Positions 35,354-44,499 of a DNA stretch of 64,000 bases are shown here, piece after piece. Below the pieces are notes generated by a model. The model saw nothing but the letters and a program-made list of their open reading frames with translations, was not told where the DNA came from and did no database searches. Positions within the stretch are counted from its first letter, which is position 1, and the number at the start of each line of letters is the position of its first letter. The translations under genes were made by a program, and so were the position numbers. Origin of the DNA: Photobacterium aquimaris (lineage in GTDB: Bacteria; Pseudomonadota; Gammaproteobacteria; Enterobacterales; Vibrionaceae); NCBI RefSeq assembly GCF_002954455.1, contig NZ_MSCC01000001.1, positions 976,631 through 1,040,630 of the forward strand, in the 5' to 3' direction.

Positions 35354-36742
35354 TCAGCTATTTATTTTGCATAATGCATGTTTTGCAATACTGCTAATTG
35401 CAATGACTAATGCCGCTAAAATATAAATTGGCCAGGTAAAACCTTGGGTAAGAAAAGTGCCTGATACGATAGTGCCAATTAGACCGGCATAAACACCTTG
35501 GGCACTGGCATAAATAATAGGATCGACCGTATTTTTATGAATGGTTAGATTTGCCAAGGTAAGTTTAATATTTTTAATGAGCACAACAATTAGGCTAATA
35601 AAAACAGTTAAGCCGATAAAGCCTGTTTCTGCTAATACAGAAAACCAAGTACTATGAACCGCGTGGTTAATTCCATCCCAGTGAGTACTAAAAAAGAAGT
35701 AGTTAGGATAAAAATTACTCAGGCCAACTCCTGATAAAGGATGCTCAAGTGCCATATAAAAAGCAGCTTGCCATGCGTATAAGCGTCCCATTGATGATGC
35801 ATCAATTCCTGTTTCTGCACTACCACCTGAGGTTCTATCAGCTATTCCAGCTAAAGCAAATAGCATAATACCAATAACGGCACTACAACTAAGTAATAAC
35901 AGTTTTGATTTAACCCGTTGCATGCCGTAAATACCAAAGACTGCGATGATCCCTAACAGTCCGCCACGACTTTGGGTCATAATTACTGCAATGAATAAAA
36001 GAATAGTTGAGATAAGGCCTAATAAACGATACAGCCAAGATAATTGTGGTGTCAGTAGTAGTGCAATGGAAAAAGAGATCGGGAACATAAGTACTAATGC
36101 TAAATCATTTGGATCACCAAGCATGGAACCAAGATCGCGACCGATTGTTGTACGTGTGCCTTCAACAAGCCCAATACCTTCAATTCTATTATAAATAGCA
36201 GTAATAGCGACAACCATTCCAGAGAAAATTATTGATTGTAAGGTAAGCGTCAATTGTCGTGGTCGTTGAATTAAAATCGCAATGGCAAATGTCATGATAA
36301 TGATTTTCCAGTAGGTATTTTTGAAACTTTCAAAGGCGAGGGGACGGTCTATTGCAAATACAATACCGATCATAATGATCATTAAAAATAAGGTAATTAA
36401 TGTGAACTCGCGGCACCAAAAAAGTTGAATATTACGTTGAATCAATATTTGCCACATAAATGCAGCCAACGAAATTATTGATAAATATTTAGGGATTTTG
36501 AAGTCATATAAAAAAGGAAATACTTCATGTAGTCGAAAAAATGAAAATAGAATAAACAGTAATACAATAAAAAATGGATTATTTAAACTATAGTACGCGC
36601 CAATCGGAATGATACCAATAGCAATAATCAATATCGGATGAGGTAGGAAATACCATATAATACCAATAATGAAAGAGACTAATAATGTTATAAGCCAATA
36701 TGATGATAGTGCCTTAGGTGGAGTATGATTAGATAACATCAT
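35354..36742 (-). CDS. sypL: SypL-like O-antigen ligase/polymerase
   Basis: 462 residues with about eleven membrane helices and a large periplasmic loop (about residues 300-370) that contains the conserved H-S-T-W segment (HAVHSTWFSVLAETG). This is the Wzy_C/WaaL family pattern. It would polymerise or transfer the flipped oligosaccharide units on the periplasmic side of the inner membrane. The start overlaps the end of sypK by 14 bases. A SypG-enhancer-like repeat and the sypM promoter follow the stop. Confidence 0.88.
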   Translation of the reverse strand: MMLSNHTPPKALSSYWLITLLVSFIIGIIWYFLPHPILIIAIGIIPIGAYYSLNNPFFIVLLFILFSFFRLHEVFPFLYDFKIPKYLSIISLAAFMWQILIQRNIQLFWCREFTLITLFLMIIMIGIVFAIDRPLAFESFKNTYWKIIIMTFAIAILIQRPRQLTLTLQSIIFSGMVVAITAIYNRIEGIGLVEGTRTTIGRDLGSMLGDPNDLALVLMFPISFSIALLLTPQLSWLYRLLGLISTILLFIAVIMTQSRGGLLGIIAVFGIYGMQRVKSKLLLLSCSAVIGIMLFALAGIADRTSGGSAETGIDASSMGRLYAWQAAFYMALEHPLSGVGLSNFYPNYFFFSTHWDGINHAVHSTWFSVLAETGFIGLTVFISLIVVLIKNIKLTLANLTIHKNTVDPIIYASAQGVYAGLIGTIVSGTFLTQGFTWPIYILAALVIAISSIAKHALCKINS

Positions 36743-38182
36743 TATCTCCTGTAATTTTTTTTGATTTACCTATAATAGGAAAGCTAATTAACTGAATCCC
36801 AAAGGCATAACTTAATAAAATGAAAAGCGATAAAACAGCACTTGATATATGCAATAGTAGTGTTTGTTGTAGTTGACTTATTACTGTAGAGATAATAGTT
36901 ATTGTAAATAAAACTATAATTTCTTTGATCGCAAAAGGAAAGTAAAAACAGCGTTGAGATAACCAATAGGTAGTTAATGTTCTAATACTTTGTGCAATCA
37001 TTAACGCTCCAAGCACACCATTAATTTTATATATTGGCGTTAATATCAGAATGAGTAGCACCCCAATAACAGTTGCAATAGTATTAATTACCAACAAATT
37101 TTTTGTCTCTTGTTTTATTAATGCCCCCATATTAATCAGCTCATTAAGCTCTCTAATCGCAAAGATGATCACTAAAATAACAACTAGATCTTTTGCTGAA
37201 TGGTAGTTTTCGGGCATGAACATATCAATAAAAAAAGGTGAAAAAAAGCATACGCAGATTGTTAGACTACAGAGTAAGACAATACTGATGTGAGTGATTT
37301 GAGTGGTTACCTTTATGCCATTATTGGATAAATATTCAAACCGTTTTGGCATCCACCACATGCCAAATGGCTGCATTAAGAGCACTAAGATTAGAGCAAA
37401 TTTAAAAGCAACGGTGTACAGTGCAATATCATTGAATGAAACATAATATACTAATAACCACCGCTCTAAGCCATTGAGACCAAATATAATCAAACCACTG
37501 AACATCAATGGTAAACAATAAGACAAATATTTTTTGGTTACACAAAGACTGACATGATAATTAATCCCCGCTTTTTTATTTGCTTTATATTGTAAACAGA
37601 TGATCACTAAAGTTTGCAATATTGCGCTAATAAATCCGGCTAAGAGAACAGCTTGTACACCAAAACCATAATGCAGAACGATCATAGTTAGCAGTGCATG
37701 GAGTAGGGCTCTGCCGGTAGTGATATAAAAAAAAGTCGTGCCTTTTCCTGCATTCTTAATGCTGATAAAACAACCATGACGATGGCTTCAAAGGCAAGAG
37801 GTAGCAATAATAGTTTAAGTTCTAATGATGAGGTTTGTAATTGGTTAAGTTGACTTAAAAGAGGACATATTATCCAAATAATAGGTAAAGCAATTGCAGC
37901 AATTATGATGCTAATAATAAAAATATCTGCGGTAATTTGATGTTGCTGAATTTTTTTTGCAGTGCCAGAAAAACGGTATAATGCTTCATGTAAAGATAAG
38001 CCAAAAATAATACTGATAATAACAGCAATGGTAGTAAGGGTCTCTAAACGGCCTAATTCAGATTGTGGTAAATGAGTCGCAATATAGGGCAGTATAATAA
38101 GTGACACCCCTTTCATAAGTACAATACTAGTACCATAAAGGACAATATTTTTGAGTGGCGTCGATAAAGGCCATATATGCAT
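36729..38182 (-). pseudogene. sypK: SypK-like oligosaccharide flippase, frameshifted in an 8-A run
   Basis: Two open frames on the minus strand (38182-37688 and 37685-36729) together make one ~484-residue MATE/Wzx-type flippase with about twelve membrane helices. The first opens MHIWPLSTPLKNIVLYGTSI and runs to MQEKARLFF. The second continues ALLHALLTMIVLHYGFGVQ. At 37727-37734 there is a run of eight A (T on the coding strand). One additional base would restore ARLFF-YITTGRALLHALL in a single frame. Flippases move lipid-linked repeat units across the inner membrane, so loss would stop Syp assembly. The defect may be an assembly error, a true mutation, a phase-variable tract, or be rescued by slippage. 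Confidence 0.85.
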
Positions 38183-38191
38183 ATTGGTGAC

Positions 38192-39334
38192 TTATGGCGT
38201 TCTTGATGCGTGTTGACAAAGGATAGAGATAATATCGGAATAACATTTTTCTGCTTGGTAATTTTGTGACAACAACGCGGCTTCAGAACCTAATACCGCA
38301 AGTTGGTGAGGGGAATGGTTGATATAATTTATTTGCTGTTGTAGCGATTGACGATCATGAGGAATATATTTTAAACAGTTTTTTTGGTGTGTTAATTGGG
38401 TATCCCAAAAAGCACCATCTTTGGGAATAATGACACACATACCAGCAAATAATGCTTCTAAAATAGATAGCCCAAAAGGTTCTTTGTCACTTGTTGAAAT
38501 GAATATATTACTTTGTGCACGAATACTATCGATTGACTCAGGTTGCTGGTACCAATTGATCGATTCAATCGTTTGTGGAGCAACTGTAATCGGTAGGGTG
38601 GTGTTTTGAGGTACAAGGTAACAGATATTTGTAGGCAAACGGTGATTTATAGGCGTTTCTTTTATGACCTCTAGTAACAAATCAAGTCCTTTCCACTTCA
38701 ATAATGAAGCAGCCCAAAATAACGTTGGTGTATGGTACTGACATAACGAGGGCGATTGTTCTTTTGCGATGCCATTTATAAACGGTAAAAAATGACTTGA
38801 TGATAGTAACTGCTGACATTTTTGGTCACGAATATTGGGTTTCAGCTTTCGCCACCGATGTTGTATTACTGCGTTAATTGAAGCGTAAGCACTGTGCAAA
38901 TAAAACACATTGTCAGCTTGATATAAGCACAAACCGCATGAACGTGAAATACTAATATTACCATGAATAAATTGGGCAACTTTGTATCTTAGTAACCACT
39001 TTAACAAGTAAATCGGCATATCGTTACCAGGGCAAGATGCACCAACAGCAATCTGTATTGAACCATAGAGATAGCGGCTATATAGAATCCACCAACAAAA
39101 ATAGATCTGTCTTAACCAATAGCCATTGCCGACATCGCTAATAGACAACCATGATGGATAAGATAGCGATATTATATTGGCTTGCGCTATTGGCCACGAG
39201 CGAGGATCTGAGGTTAAGATGGTTAAGCGATTTTTACGTGAGTTAATAAGCTTTAACACTTCACGAGTAGCAAATTTAGAACCGCCAGCATAGCAAATAG
39301 GGTCAAAAACAAAGATGTGGTGATCGTGAGTCAT
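38192..39334 (-). CDS. sypI: SypI-like glycosyltransferase
   Basis: 380 residues, GT-B fold with N-terminal FDPICYAGGSKFATREVL (a donor-independent G-G-S loop) and C-terminal STSDKEPFGLSILEALFAG, the GT4 nucleotide-sugar signature. It is cytoplasmic and adds a sugar to the repeat unit. Named sypI because it follows the sigma-54 promoter that precedes sypI in V. fischeri. It could instead be the sypJ equivalent, since only one of the two is present here. It is separated from sypK by 9 bases. Confidence 0.75.
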   Translation of the reverse strand: MTHDHHIFVFDPICYAGGSKFATREVLKLINSRKNRLTILTSDPRSWPIAQANIISLSYPSWLSISDVGNGYWLRQIYFCWWILYSRYLYGSIQIAVGASCPGNDMPIYLLKWLLRYKVAQFIHGNISISRSCGLCLYQADNVFYLHSAYASINAVIQHRWRKLKPNIRDQKCQQLLSSSHFLPFINGIAKEQSPSLCQYHTPTLFWAASLLKWKGLDLLLEVIKETPINHRLPTNICYLVPQNTTLPITVAPQTIESINWYQQPESIDSIRAQSNIFISTSDKEPFGLSILEALFAGMCVIIPKDGAFWDTQLTHQKNCLKYIPHDRQSLQQQINYINHSPHQLAVLGSEAALLSQNYQAEKCYSDIISILCQHASRTP

Positions 39335-39382
39335 GAGATCCTCTTGTATATTGATATAAATTCACTAATATGAATATAAATC

Positions 39383-39400
39383 AAGCAAAAGAGATGCCAA
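39383..39400 (-). promoter_or_regulatory. Sigma-54 promoter of sypI
   Basis: Minus strand TTGGCATCTCTTTTGCTT: GG (39397-39398) and GC (39385-39386) are exactly 12 apart, and the -12 TTGCT is perfect. It lies about 40 bases before the sypI ATG. Confidence 0.9.
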
Positions 39401-39465
39401 TGTTACATCTTATAGTGTGTTGAAATTATGGTTTTTTTTATTATTGTGAGTGACTTTCGACCTTA

Positions 39466-39480
39466 TTCTAAAATTGAGAA
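39466..39480 (-). promoter_or_regulatory. Candidate SypG enhancer upstream of sypI
   Basis: Minus strand TTCTCA-ATT-TTAGAA, an imperfect 6-3-6 inverted repeat, about 75 bp upstream of the -24 element and just after the sypH stop. Confidence 0.68.
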
Positions 39481-39485
39481 TAAAA

Positions 39486-40508
39486 TTAGTGATTATAAAG
39501 TGAGAGCAAGCGCGGTATTACAACATGAGCGGAGTAATGCTGTTTAATCATACGCTGAGCCATCTGTTGTATTTGTTTTCGATGTGATTTGCTTAGTTGA
39601 GACCAGTGAGTAATGGCTGCGGCTAGTTGAGGTGGTTCAATAATCCAACCATTAATATCAGATTGAATGAGCTGGTGGATATTACCAACAGGGGTAGAAA
39701 TAAGTGGAATACCACGTCCCATAGCCTCAAGAGCAACCATAGGTAAGCCTTCATAGCGAGAACAAATGACTAATAAACCAATTTGTTGCCATATAGGATC
39801 CATTGATTGTTGTTGGCCATGAAATAGTAAGTTTGTTGGTGCTTGTTGACGCAAAATGGTATCTAAAGGGCCATCACCATAAATATGAAAACTAAATTGC
39901 GGTAAGCGCCGCGCAAGTTCGACAAATCGATCTGGGGCTTTTTCGTTACTTAAACGGCCAACAAAAGCTATTTGTTGGCCATGAGAAAGGGTAAGTGCAT
40001 CGGTATCAATAAAGTTATTGATGAGCTCTGTTTTAAACGGGATACGGTGTTTTATAGCATCACTTACCGCTAAATTGACATGATTTAGACAAGCACTCCA
40101 GCGATCAATTGCATCATATAATTTTACTTTCCCTGTGGGGATTTCGCCTGCATGGAAAGTATTAATAAATCGTATTTTAAGAGAAGAAAGCAACAGGGTT
40201 AACCGTATTAACCGACAATAAATAGCGGCTTTATAGCCATGAGAATGAATGACATTAGGAGGATTTTTTAAAGTATGTTGCAGTAATGAGCCTATTGAAC
40301 CAGATAAAAACTGATAATTTATATAGTTGTTGTCACATAAGGGGAGCAAAGGGTGCTGTTTGTGATAACGACATAGAAAAAGGATAGTAATATCATGTTG
40401 CATCAACTTAAGACCTTGAGCTAATTGTAGAATATGCGATTCAATCCCTCCGACATCTTTGCTATCAATCACTAGCCAAATACGTAGAGACTTAGTCTGA
40501 CTCTTCAT
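39486..40508 (-). CDS. sypH: SypH-like glycosyltransferase (GT4)
   Basis: 340 residues. N-terminal GGIESHILQLAQGL, middle QQIAFVGRLSNEKAPDRFVE and C-terminal CSRYEGLPMVALEAMGRGIP are the standard GT4 motifs, including the E-x7-E pair. It is cytoplasmic; donor and linkage unknown. Its start overlaps the end of sypG by 17 bases, so it is coupled to the regulator gene as in V. fischeri. Confidence 0.87.
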   Translation of the reverse strand: MKSQTKSLRIWLVIDSKDVGGIESHILQLAQGLKLMQHDITILFLCRYHKQHPLLPLCDNNYINYQFLSGSIGSLLQHTLKNPPNVIHSHGYKAAIYCRLIRLTLLLSSLKIRFINTFHAGEIPTGKVKLYDAIDRWSACLNHVNLAVSDAIKHRIPFKTELINNFIDTDALTLSHGQQIAFVGRLSNEKAPDRFVELARRLPQFSFHIYGDGPLDTILRQQAPTNLLFHGQQQSMDPIWQQIGLLVICSRYEGLPMVALEAMGRGIPLISTPVGNIHQLIQSDINGWIIEPPQLAAAITHWSQLSKSHRKQIQQMAQRMIKQHYSAHVVIPRLLSLYNH

Positions 40509-41967
40509 AGGTATCCCAAACTTGTTTTTTTCTGTATAACGTCGATGGGCTTAACTCAAGTAGAACTGCCGCATTTAGTACATTCCCTTCGCAATAATCA
40601 ATTGCATTCTCAATGACTTCACGCTCAATATCTGCCATTGGCCGAATTAGGTGAGTATTGATTTTTTTCTTAGTATTGGTGCTATTGTCTGATGTTGTCA
40701 TCGTCGGTAATGTTGGTCCTGTATTTGTCATTGGTTTGATAGGTGTAATATTGCTTGCTTTTATATGTTGTTTTTCAGTATTTTTAATACTCGTTTTAAA
40801 GCTATTAATTGGTTCAGGAAGATGTTCCATTAAAATATGGGTATCATTGTGAAGCACAACAATATTACGAATAATATTTTGTAATTGGCGTATATTACCA
40901 GGCCATGAATAATGGCTGAGTTTTAATTCGACATTACGTTTGATCGCAGTGAATTTTTTATGATCTTGTTTTGCAAATTTCTTTAAAAAGTAACGGGCGA
41001 TATCAAGAATATCAGTCCCTCTATCACGTAGTGGTGGCATTTGAATCGGAACCACATTGACACGATAATAGAGATCTTCACGAAACCGTTTTTCGTTAAG
41101 TTCAATTAGCGGATCACGATTCGTTGCACAAATTATGCGAATATCTGTTGATATTTCTTTACTGCCACCAAGCGGCGTAAAGCGTCCAGTTTGCAGAAAA
41201 CGGAGTAATTTTTTTTGCATATCTAATTCCATTTCACACAATTCGTCTAAAAAAAGTGTGCCGCCGTTTGCCAGCATGGCAGCGCCTTTTCGATCTGTTG
41301 TTGCGCCAGTGAAAGCCCCTTTTAAGTGGCCAAAAATTTCACTTTCCATTAAATCATGAGGGATCGCGCCACAGTTAATCGCTACAAATGGCTTATTATA
41401 ACGCTGACTTTTATAGTGAATAGCTTCTGCGCAGACTTCTTTACCGGTACCACTTTCTCCTGAAATAAAAACACTGGCGTTAGTCGGTGCAACGGCATCA
41501 ATTATTTTATAGACAGCCTGCATTGGTAAACTAGAACCAATAAATCCTTGATATTTATTACGATTAAAGTCATTTTGAATATCTTCGACTAGCCCTTCAA
41601 GTTTGTTGTGCGCTAAATGGTTTTTAATTGAGGTTTTAAGCCGGTCTGCTTGAATGGGTTTTTCTAAGAAATCATTAGCACCACTTTGAATAAGCGTGAC
41701 AGCGATATCAATCGTGCCATGGGCTGTTGCAATGATCACTGCCGTTGGAATCTTTTGCTCTCGAATCCATTGTAAGATCTCTGCACCTGATATATCTGGA
41801 AGTTTGAGGTCTAAAATGATCAGTTGAGGTGGATTTTTGACGATAAAATTTTTAGCATCTTCACCAGTAGTAACATGAAAGAATTCGTAGGGCTCATCTT
41901 TTACATATTGCTTATAGAGAATAGCTAATGATGTTGAGTCTTCTACTAAAAGTACTTTTTGTAGCAT
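40492..41967 (-). CDS. sypG: SypG: sigma-54-dependent response regulator
   Basis: 491 residues in three domains. The receiver (1-125) has the acidic pocket ED at 9-10, phospho-acceptor Asp53 (LIILDLKLPD) and the KP element. The AAA+ domain (about 145-375) has Walker A GESGTGKE and the sigma-54 contact GAFTGA. A Fis-type helix-turn-helix (EGNVLNAAVLLELSPSTLYRKK) ends the protein. It binds enhancers and activates sigma-54 polymerase at syp promoters. Its normal phosphodonor, the hybrid kinase SypF, is missing from the preceding position; the gene instead follows a 302-base non-coding gap. Confidence 0.95.
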   Translation of the reverse strand: MLQKVLLVEDSTSLAILYKQYVKDEPYEFFHVTTGEDAKNFIVKNPPQLIILDLKLPDISGAEILQWIREQKIPTAVIIATAHGTIDIAVTLIQSGANDFLEKPIQADRLKTSIKNHLAHNKLEGLVEDIQNDFNRNKYQGFIGSSLPMQAVYKIIDAVAPTNASVFISGESGTGKEVCAEAIHYKSQRYNKPFVAINCGAIPHDLMESEIFGHLKGAFTGATTDRKGAAMLANGGTLFLDELCEMELDMQKKLLRFLQTGRFTPLGGSKEISTDIRIICATNRDPLIELNEKRFREDLYYRVNVVPIQMPPLRDRGTDILDIARYFLKKFAKQDHKKFTAIKRNVELKLSHYSWPGNIRQLQNIIRNIVVLHNDTHILMEHLPEPINSFKTSIKNTEKQHIKASNITPIKPMTNTGPTLPTMTTSDNSTNTKKKINTHLIRPMADIEREVIENAIDYCEGNVLNAAVLLELSPSTLYRKKQVWDTYEESD

Positions 41968-42269
41968 AATAACATCCTGTTTATAGGGAAATTTAACGAA
42001 TAATTTTTATTTATTGTTAATTTTAGTGTTATTTTTATCAAAAATTATACGATTAGTAATAAAATATTATCGAAAGTAAAAAGCACTAACAGGGATAATT
42101 AAATGATAATTTAACACATTATAATATGCTAATACTTACCTTAATCTTTATTATAGTTGCTTTTTAAATGCTTGGTTAATAATACGATAATATACTGATT
42201 TTATAGTCGAATTTGATTCTAAATGAAAGGTATATAATAAAATATTCTTTTAAATATCAATGTTGGCGA
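41968..42269. other. Non-coding gap where sypF is expected
   Basis: 302 very AT-rich bases between sypE and sypG with no open frame of note. No kinase remnant is visible. On the minus strand TATAAT (42118-42123) could serve as a -10 for sypG, but its -35 is poor. Confidence 0.6.
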
Positions 42270-43790
42270 TTATTTTTTTTCAATTATTAATAATAAAGCA
42301 TCATCATTAGGTGGAGTGCCTGCTAAAGAGTCAAAAACTTGCATTATCTTATCGAGTGCAACATTTAGTGGCAAATTAGCTGTTATAACCAAATGTTTTT
42401 TTATTGCTCGTTCTAAAGTTTCACGTTCGGTAATAGTATTACCAGATTCAAATAAACCATCTGTTAATAAAATAAGTCGTTCATTTTTTTTTAAAGTAAT
42501 AGATGAAGTTTCATATTCAGTGTGGGGTAATAGTCCGGGTAATGTGCCTTCAACTTTAACTGGATAAAGCCTTTTATGATGAATATGCATTGGGTAAGGG
42601 TGTCCAGCACAGCTTAATGTAATCGTATTTGAATTAATAAAGCTAAGGCAGCAACCAGTTATCATTGTTTGTGAAAGTAATTGATCTTTATAAGCATTAT
42701 TAGATAATTTAGTCAATAATAATGCCGGTTGGGTGAGATTTGTATTTTGCATCAATCCACGAATATACCCAGCATAAGCATATGAAAAGAATTTTGCACT
42801 TTCATCATGGCCCATCACATCAGCAATGAGTAATTGTGTGATACCGTTGTTACGGGTTGATAGTACAAAATCACCACCTCCACGGCCAGTATTACGTTGT
42901 TGAAAAGCAAGCTGCCAATGTTTTGAATTTAAATTAATTTGAGGTAGTAAAGTATTAGTGATTTTTTGATTAACCCGCTGTGATATTGCATGGAAAACCT
43001 GATTGAAACGCGCTAATACACGGTGTATTGAATTAAGCAATTGTTCTTTCTTAATCGGTTTTGTTAAATAGTCATCAATACCTAGATTGACTGCATCATT
43101 AAGTATGGTTTCATCTTCCGAATGAGATAAAAAAATAAAAGGAATGGAAAATATTTTTGTTTTCTCTAGTTCTTGCCGTAATTCTATGCCATTCATTTTT
43201 GGCATTTTAATATCGGAAATAATTAAGTCAACCGGTTCATTTTTTAAAAAGGCTAATGCTTGCTTACCATTATTCACTAAACTGACTGTAAATATGTCTT
43301 TTATATAGGAATAAAAGAGTTCTCTTTGTGATTTTTGATCTTCAACTAATAATATATGAGGTTTTATACAGTGGGTATCACGTTCCCAAGCAATGGTAAA
43401 AATATTGTGTGAAGGTAATGATTGATAATAGGTTTCATCAGCAAGCGTATTGATTATATGAAGTCCATAGCCACTACCTTTTAATATATTTGTATTAATA
43501 TTGAAGGTTGCCTGTTGAGAAAGAGGATTCCATATTCCACCTGAATCTTTGATAATTAATAACCATTTCTTTTTAGCTTTTCTAAAAATAACCGTAATAT
43601 CATTACTTAAAGGGGTTGAGTGATGAATAATATTCGTGCACCATTCAGAGCAACATAGCAGGCAATATTGTTTTATATCTGCTTTAATATCAAGATGGTC
43701 AAGGACTTTTGATAATGATTGGCGTAATATTCTAACCGATTCTAATGTCGAAGGTTGAGTACTTTTAAAAAGAAGAATGGAATTTTTCAT
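42270..43790 (-). CDS. sypE: SypE-like kinase/receiver/PP2C phosphatase
   Basis: 506 residues in three parts. The first ~130 are an RsbW-type serine kinase ATPase (CCSEWCTNIIHHS, GSGYGLHIINTLADE). A central receiver (about 145-265) has LIISDIKMPKMNG with the phospho-acceptor Asp. The C-terminal PP2C/RsbU domain has GGGDFVLS, LLIADVMGHDES and PNDDALLLII. In V. fischeri this architecture phosphorylates or dephosphorylates SypA and so controls biofilm formation. It starts one base after sypD, within the A-E operon. Confidence 0.94.
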   Translation of the reverse strand: MKNSILLFKSTQPSTLESVRILRQSLSKVLDHLDIKADIKQYCLLCCSEWCTNIIHHSTPLSNDITVIFRKAKKKWLLIIKDSGGIWNPLSQQATFNINTNILKGSGYGLHIINTLADETYYQSLPSHNIFTIAWERDTHCIKPHILLVEDQKSQRELFYSYIKDIFTVSLVNNGKQALAFLKNEPVDLIISDIKMPKMNGIELRQELEKTKIFSIPFIFLSHSEDETILNDAVNLGIDDYLTKPIKKEQLLNSIHRVLARFNQVFHAISQRVNQKITNTLLPQINLNSKHWQLAFQQRNTGRGGGDFVLSTRNNGITQLLIADVMGHDESAKFFSYAYAGYIRGLMQNTNLTQPALLLTKLSNNAYKDQLLSQTMITGCCLSFINSNTITLSCAGHPYPMHIHHKRLYPVKVEGTLPGLLPHTEYETSSITLKKNERLILLTDGLFESGNTITERETLERAIKKHLVITANLPLNVALDKIMQVFDSLAGTPPNDDALLLIIEKK

Positions 43791-43791
43791 T

Positions 43792-44499
43792 TTACACCAA
43801 AATAGATAAGAACCGATTGTGTTGTATAAAGTGGATGAGTTTGGTGGTTATTGTTTCTGGTAGAAAAGTGCAACGAATAATCTCACGACAAATTTCATCT
43901 TTAATATGTGGTTGAAGTTTATCATTAAATACTAATCCAATCAGATGAGCATTGTATGCTGTTAGTTTTTCTATTGCATCTTTGATTTCATTTTGCTGTG
44001 TTTGACCAGAAAGTACGATAAGAATAGTACCATCACAGCAACTTGCAACCGTATGTGCAGGAATATTATGTAATGTAGATTGAGAAAGCGGGGATGCATC
44101 TATAATGATCTTATCAAATTCCAATAACCATGCAGCAATTTTAAGTTTTAAGTTATGAGGTTGACGTAATTCAATAATATGAGCTTTATTGTTCATCAGT
44201 GAGGTGCCTAATAGGCCGACTTTATTATGGGCATCATAGGTTAAATATGAGTCTAAATGCTGGTCTATATTTGATTTATTTATTAGTTCAGTTAATGGAA
44301 TTAAACTTGGATTTTGAAAGTTCAGATCAACAAGCAAGGTACGGTAACCCGCTAATAAATGCCGTTCAGTAATTGCTTGTGCAATAGAAGTCACTCCCTC
44401 TCGCGGATTACTAGAAGTAATACAAATTGAATGATATTTTTTTTGCTCTAAGAACAGAAAAATATCCTCAATTTCCATTTGGTATGAAGGGATCTTCAT
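43792..44499 (-). CDS. sypD: SypD-like CpsD/CapB-type ATPase (Walker A degenerate)
   Basis: 235 residues, a MinD/ParA-like fold as in BY-kinases of exopolysaccharide systems: ICITSSNPREGVTSIAQA at the Walker A position, TLLVDLNFQNPSL (Walker A') and FDKIIIDASPLSQ (Walker B). The P-loop lysine is replaced by Val (REGVTS rather than GEGKTS), and there is no C-terminal tyrosine cluster, so it is unlikely to be an active tyrosine autokinase. It may act as a structural partner of SypO/SypC. Its ATG shares one base with the sypC stop. Confidence 0.85.
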   Translation of the reverse strand: MKIPSYQMEIEDIFLFLEQKKYHSICITSSNPREGVTSIAQAITERHLLAGYRTLLVDLNFQNPSLIPLTELINKSNIDQHLDSYLTYDAHNKVGLLGTSLMNNKAHIIELRQPHNLKLKIAAWLLEFDKIIIDASPLSQSTLHNIPAHTVASCCDGTILIVLSGQTQQNEIKDAIEKLTAYNAHLIGLVFNDKLQPHIKDEICREIIRCTFLPETITTKLIHFIQHNRFLSILV

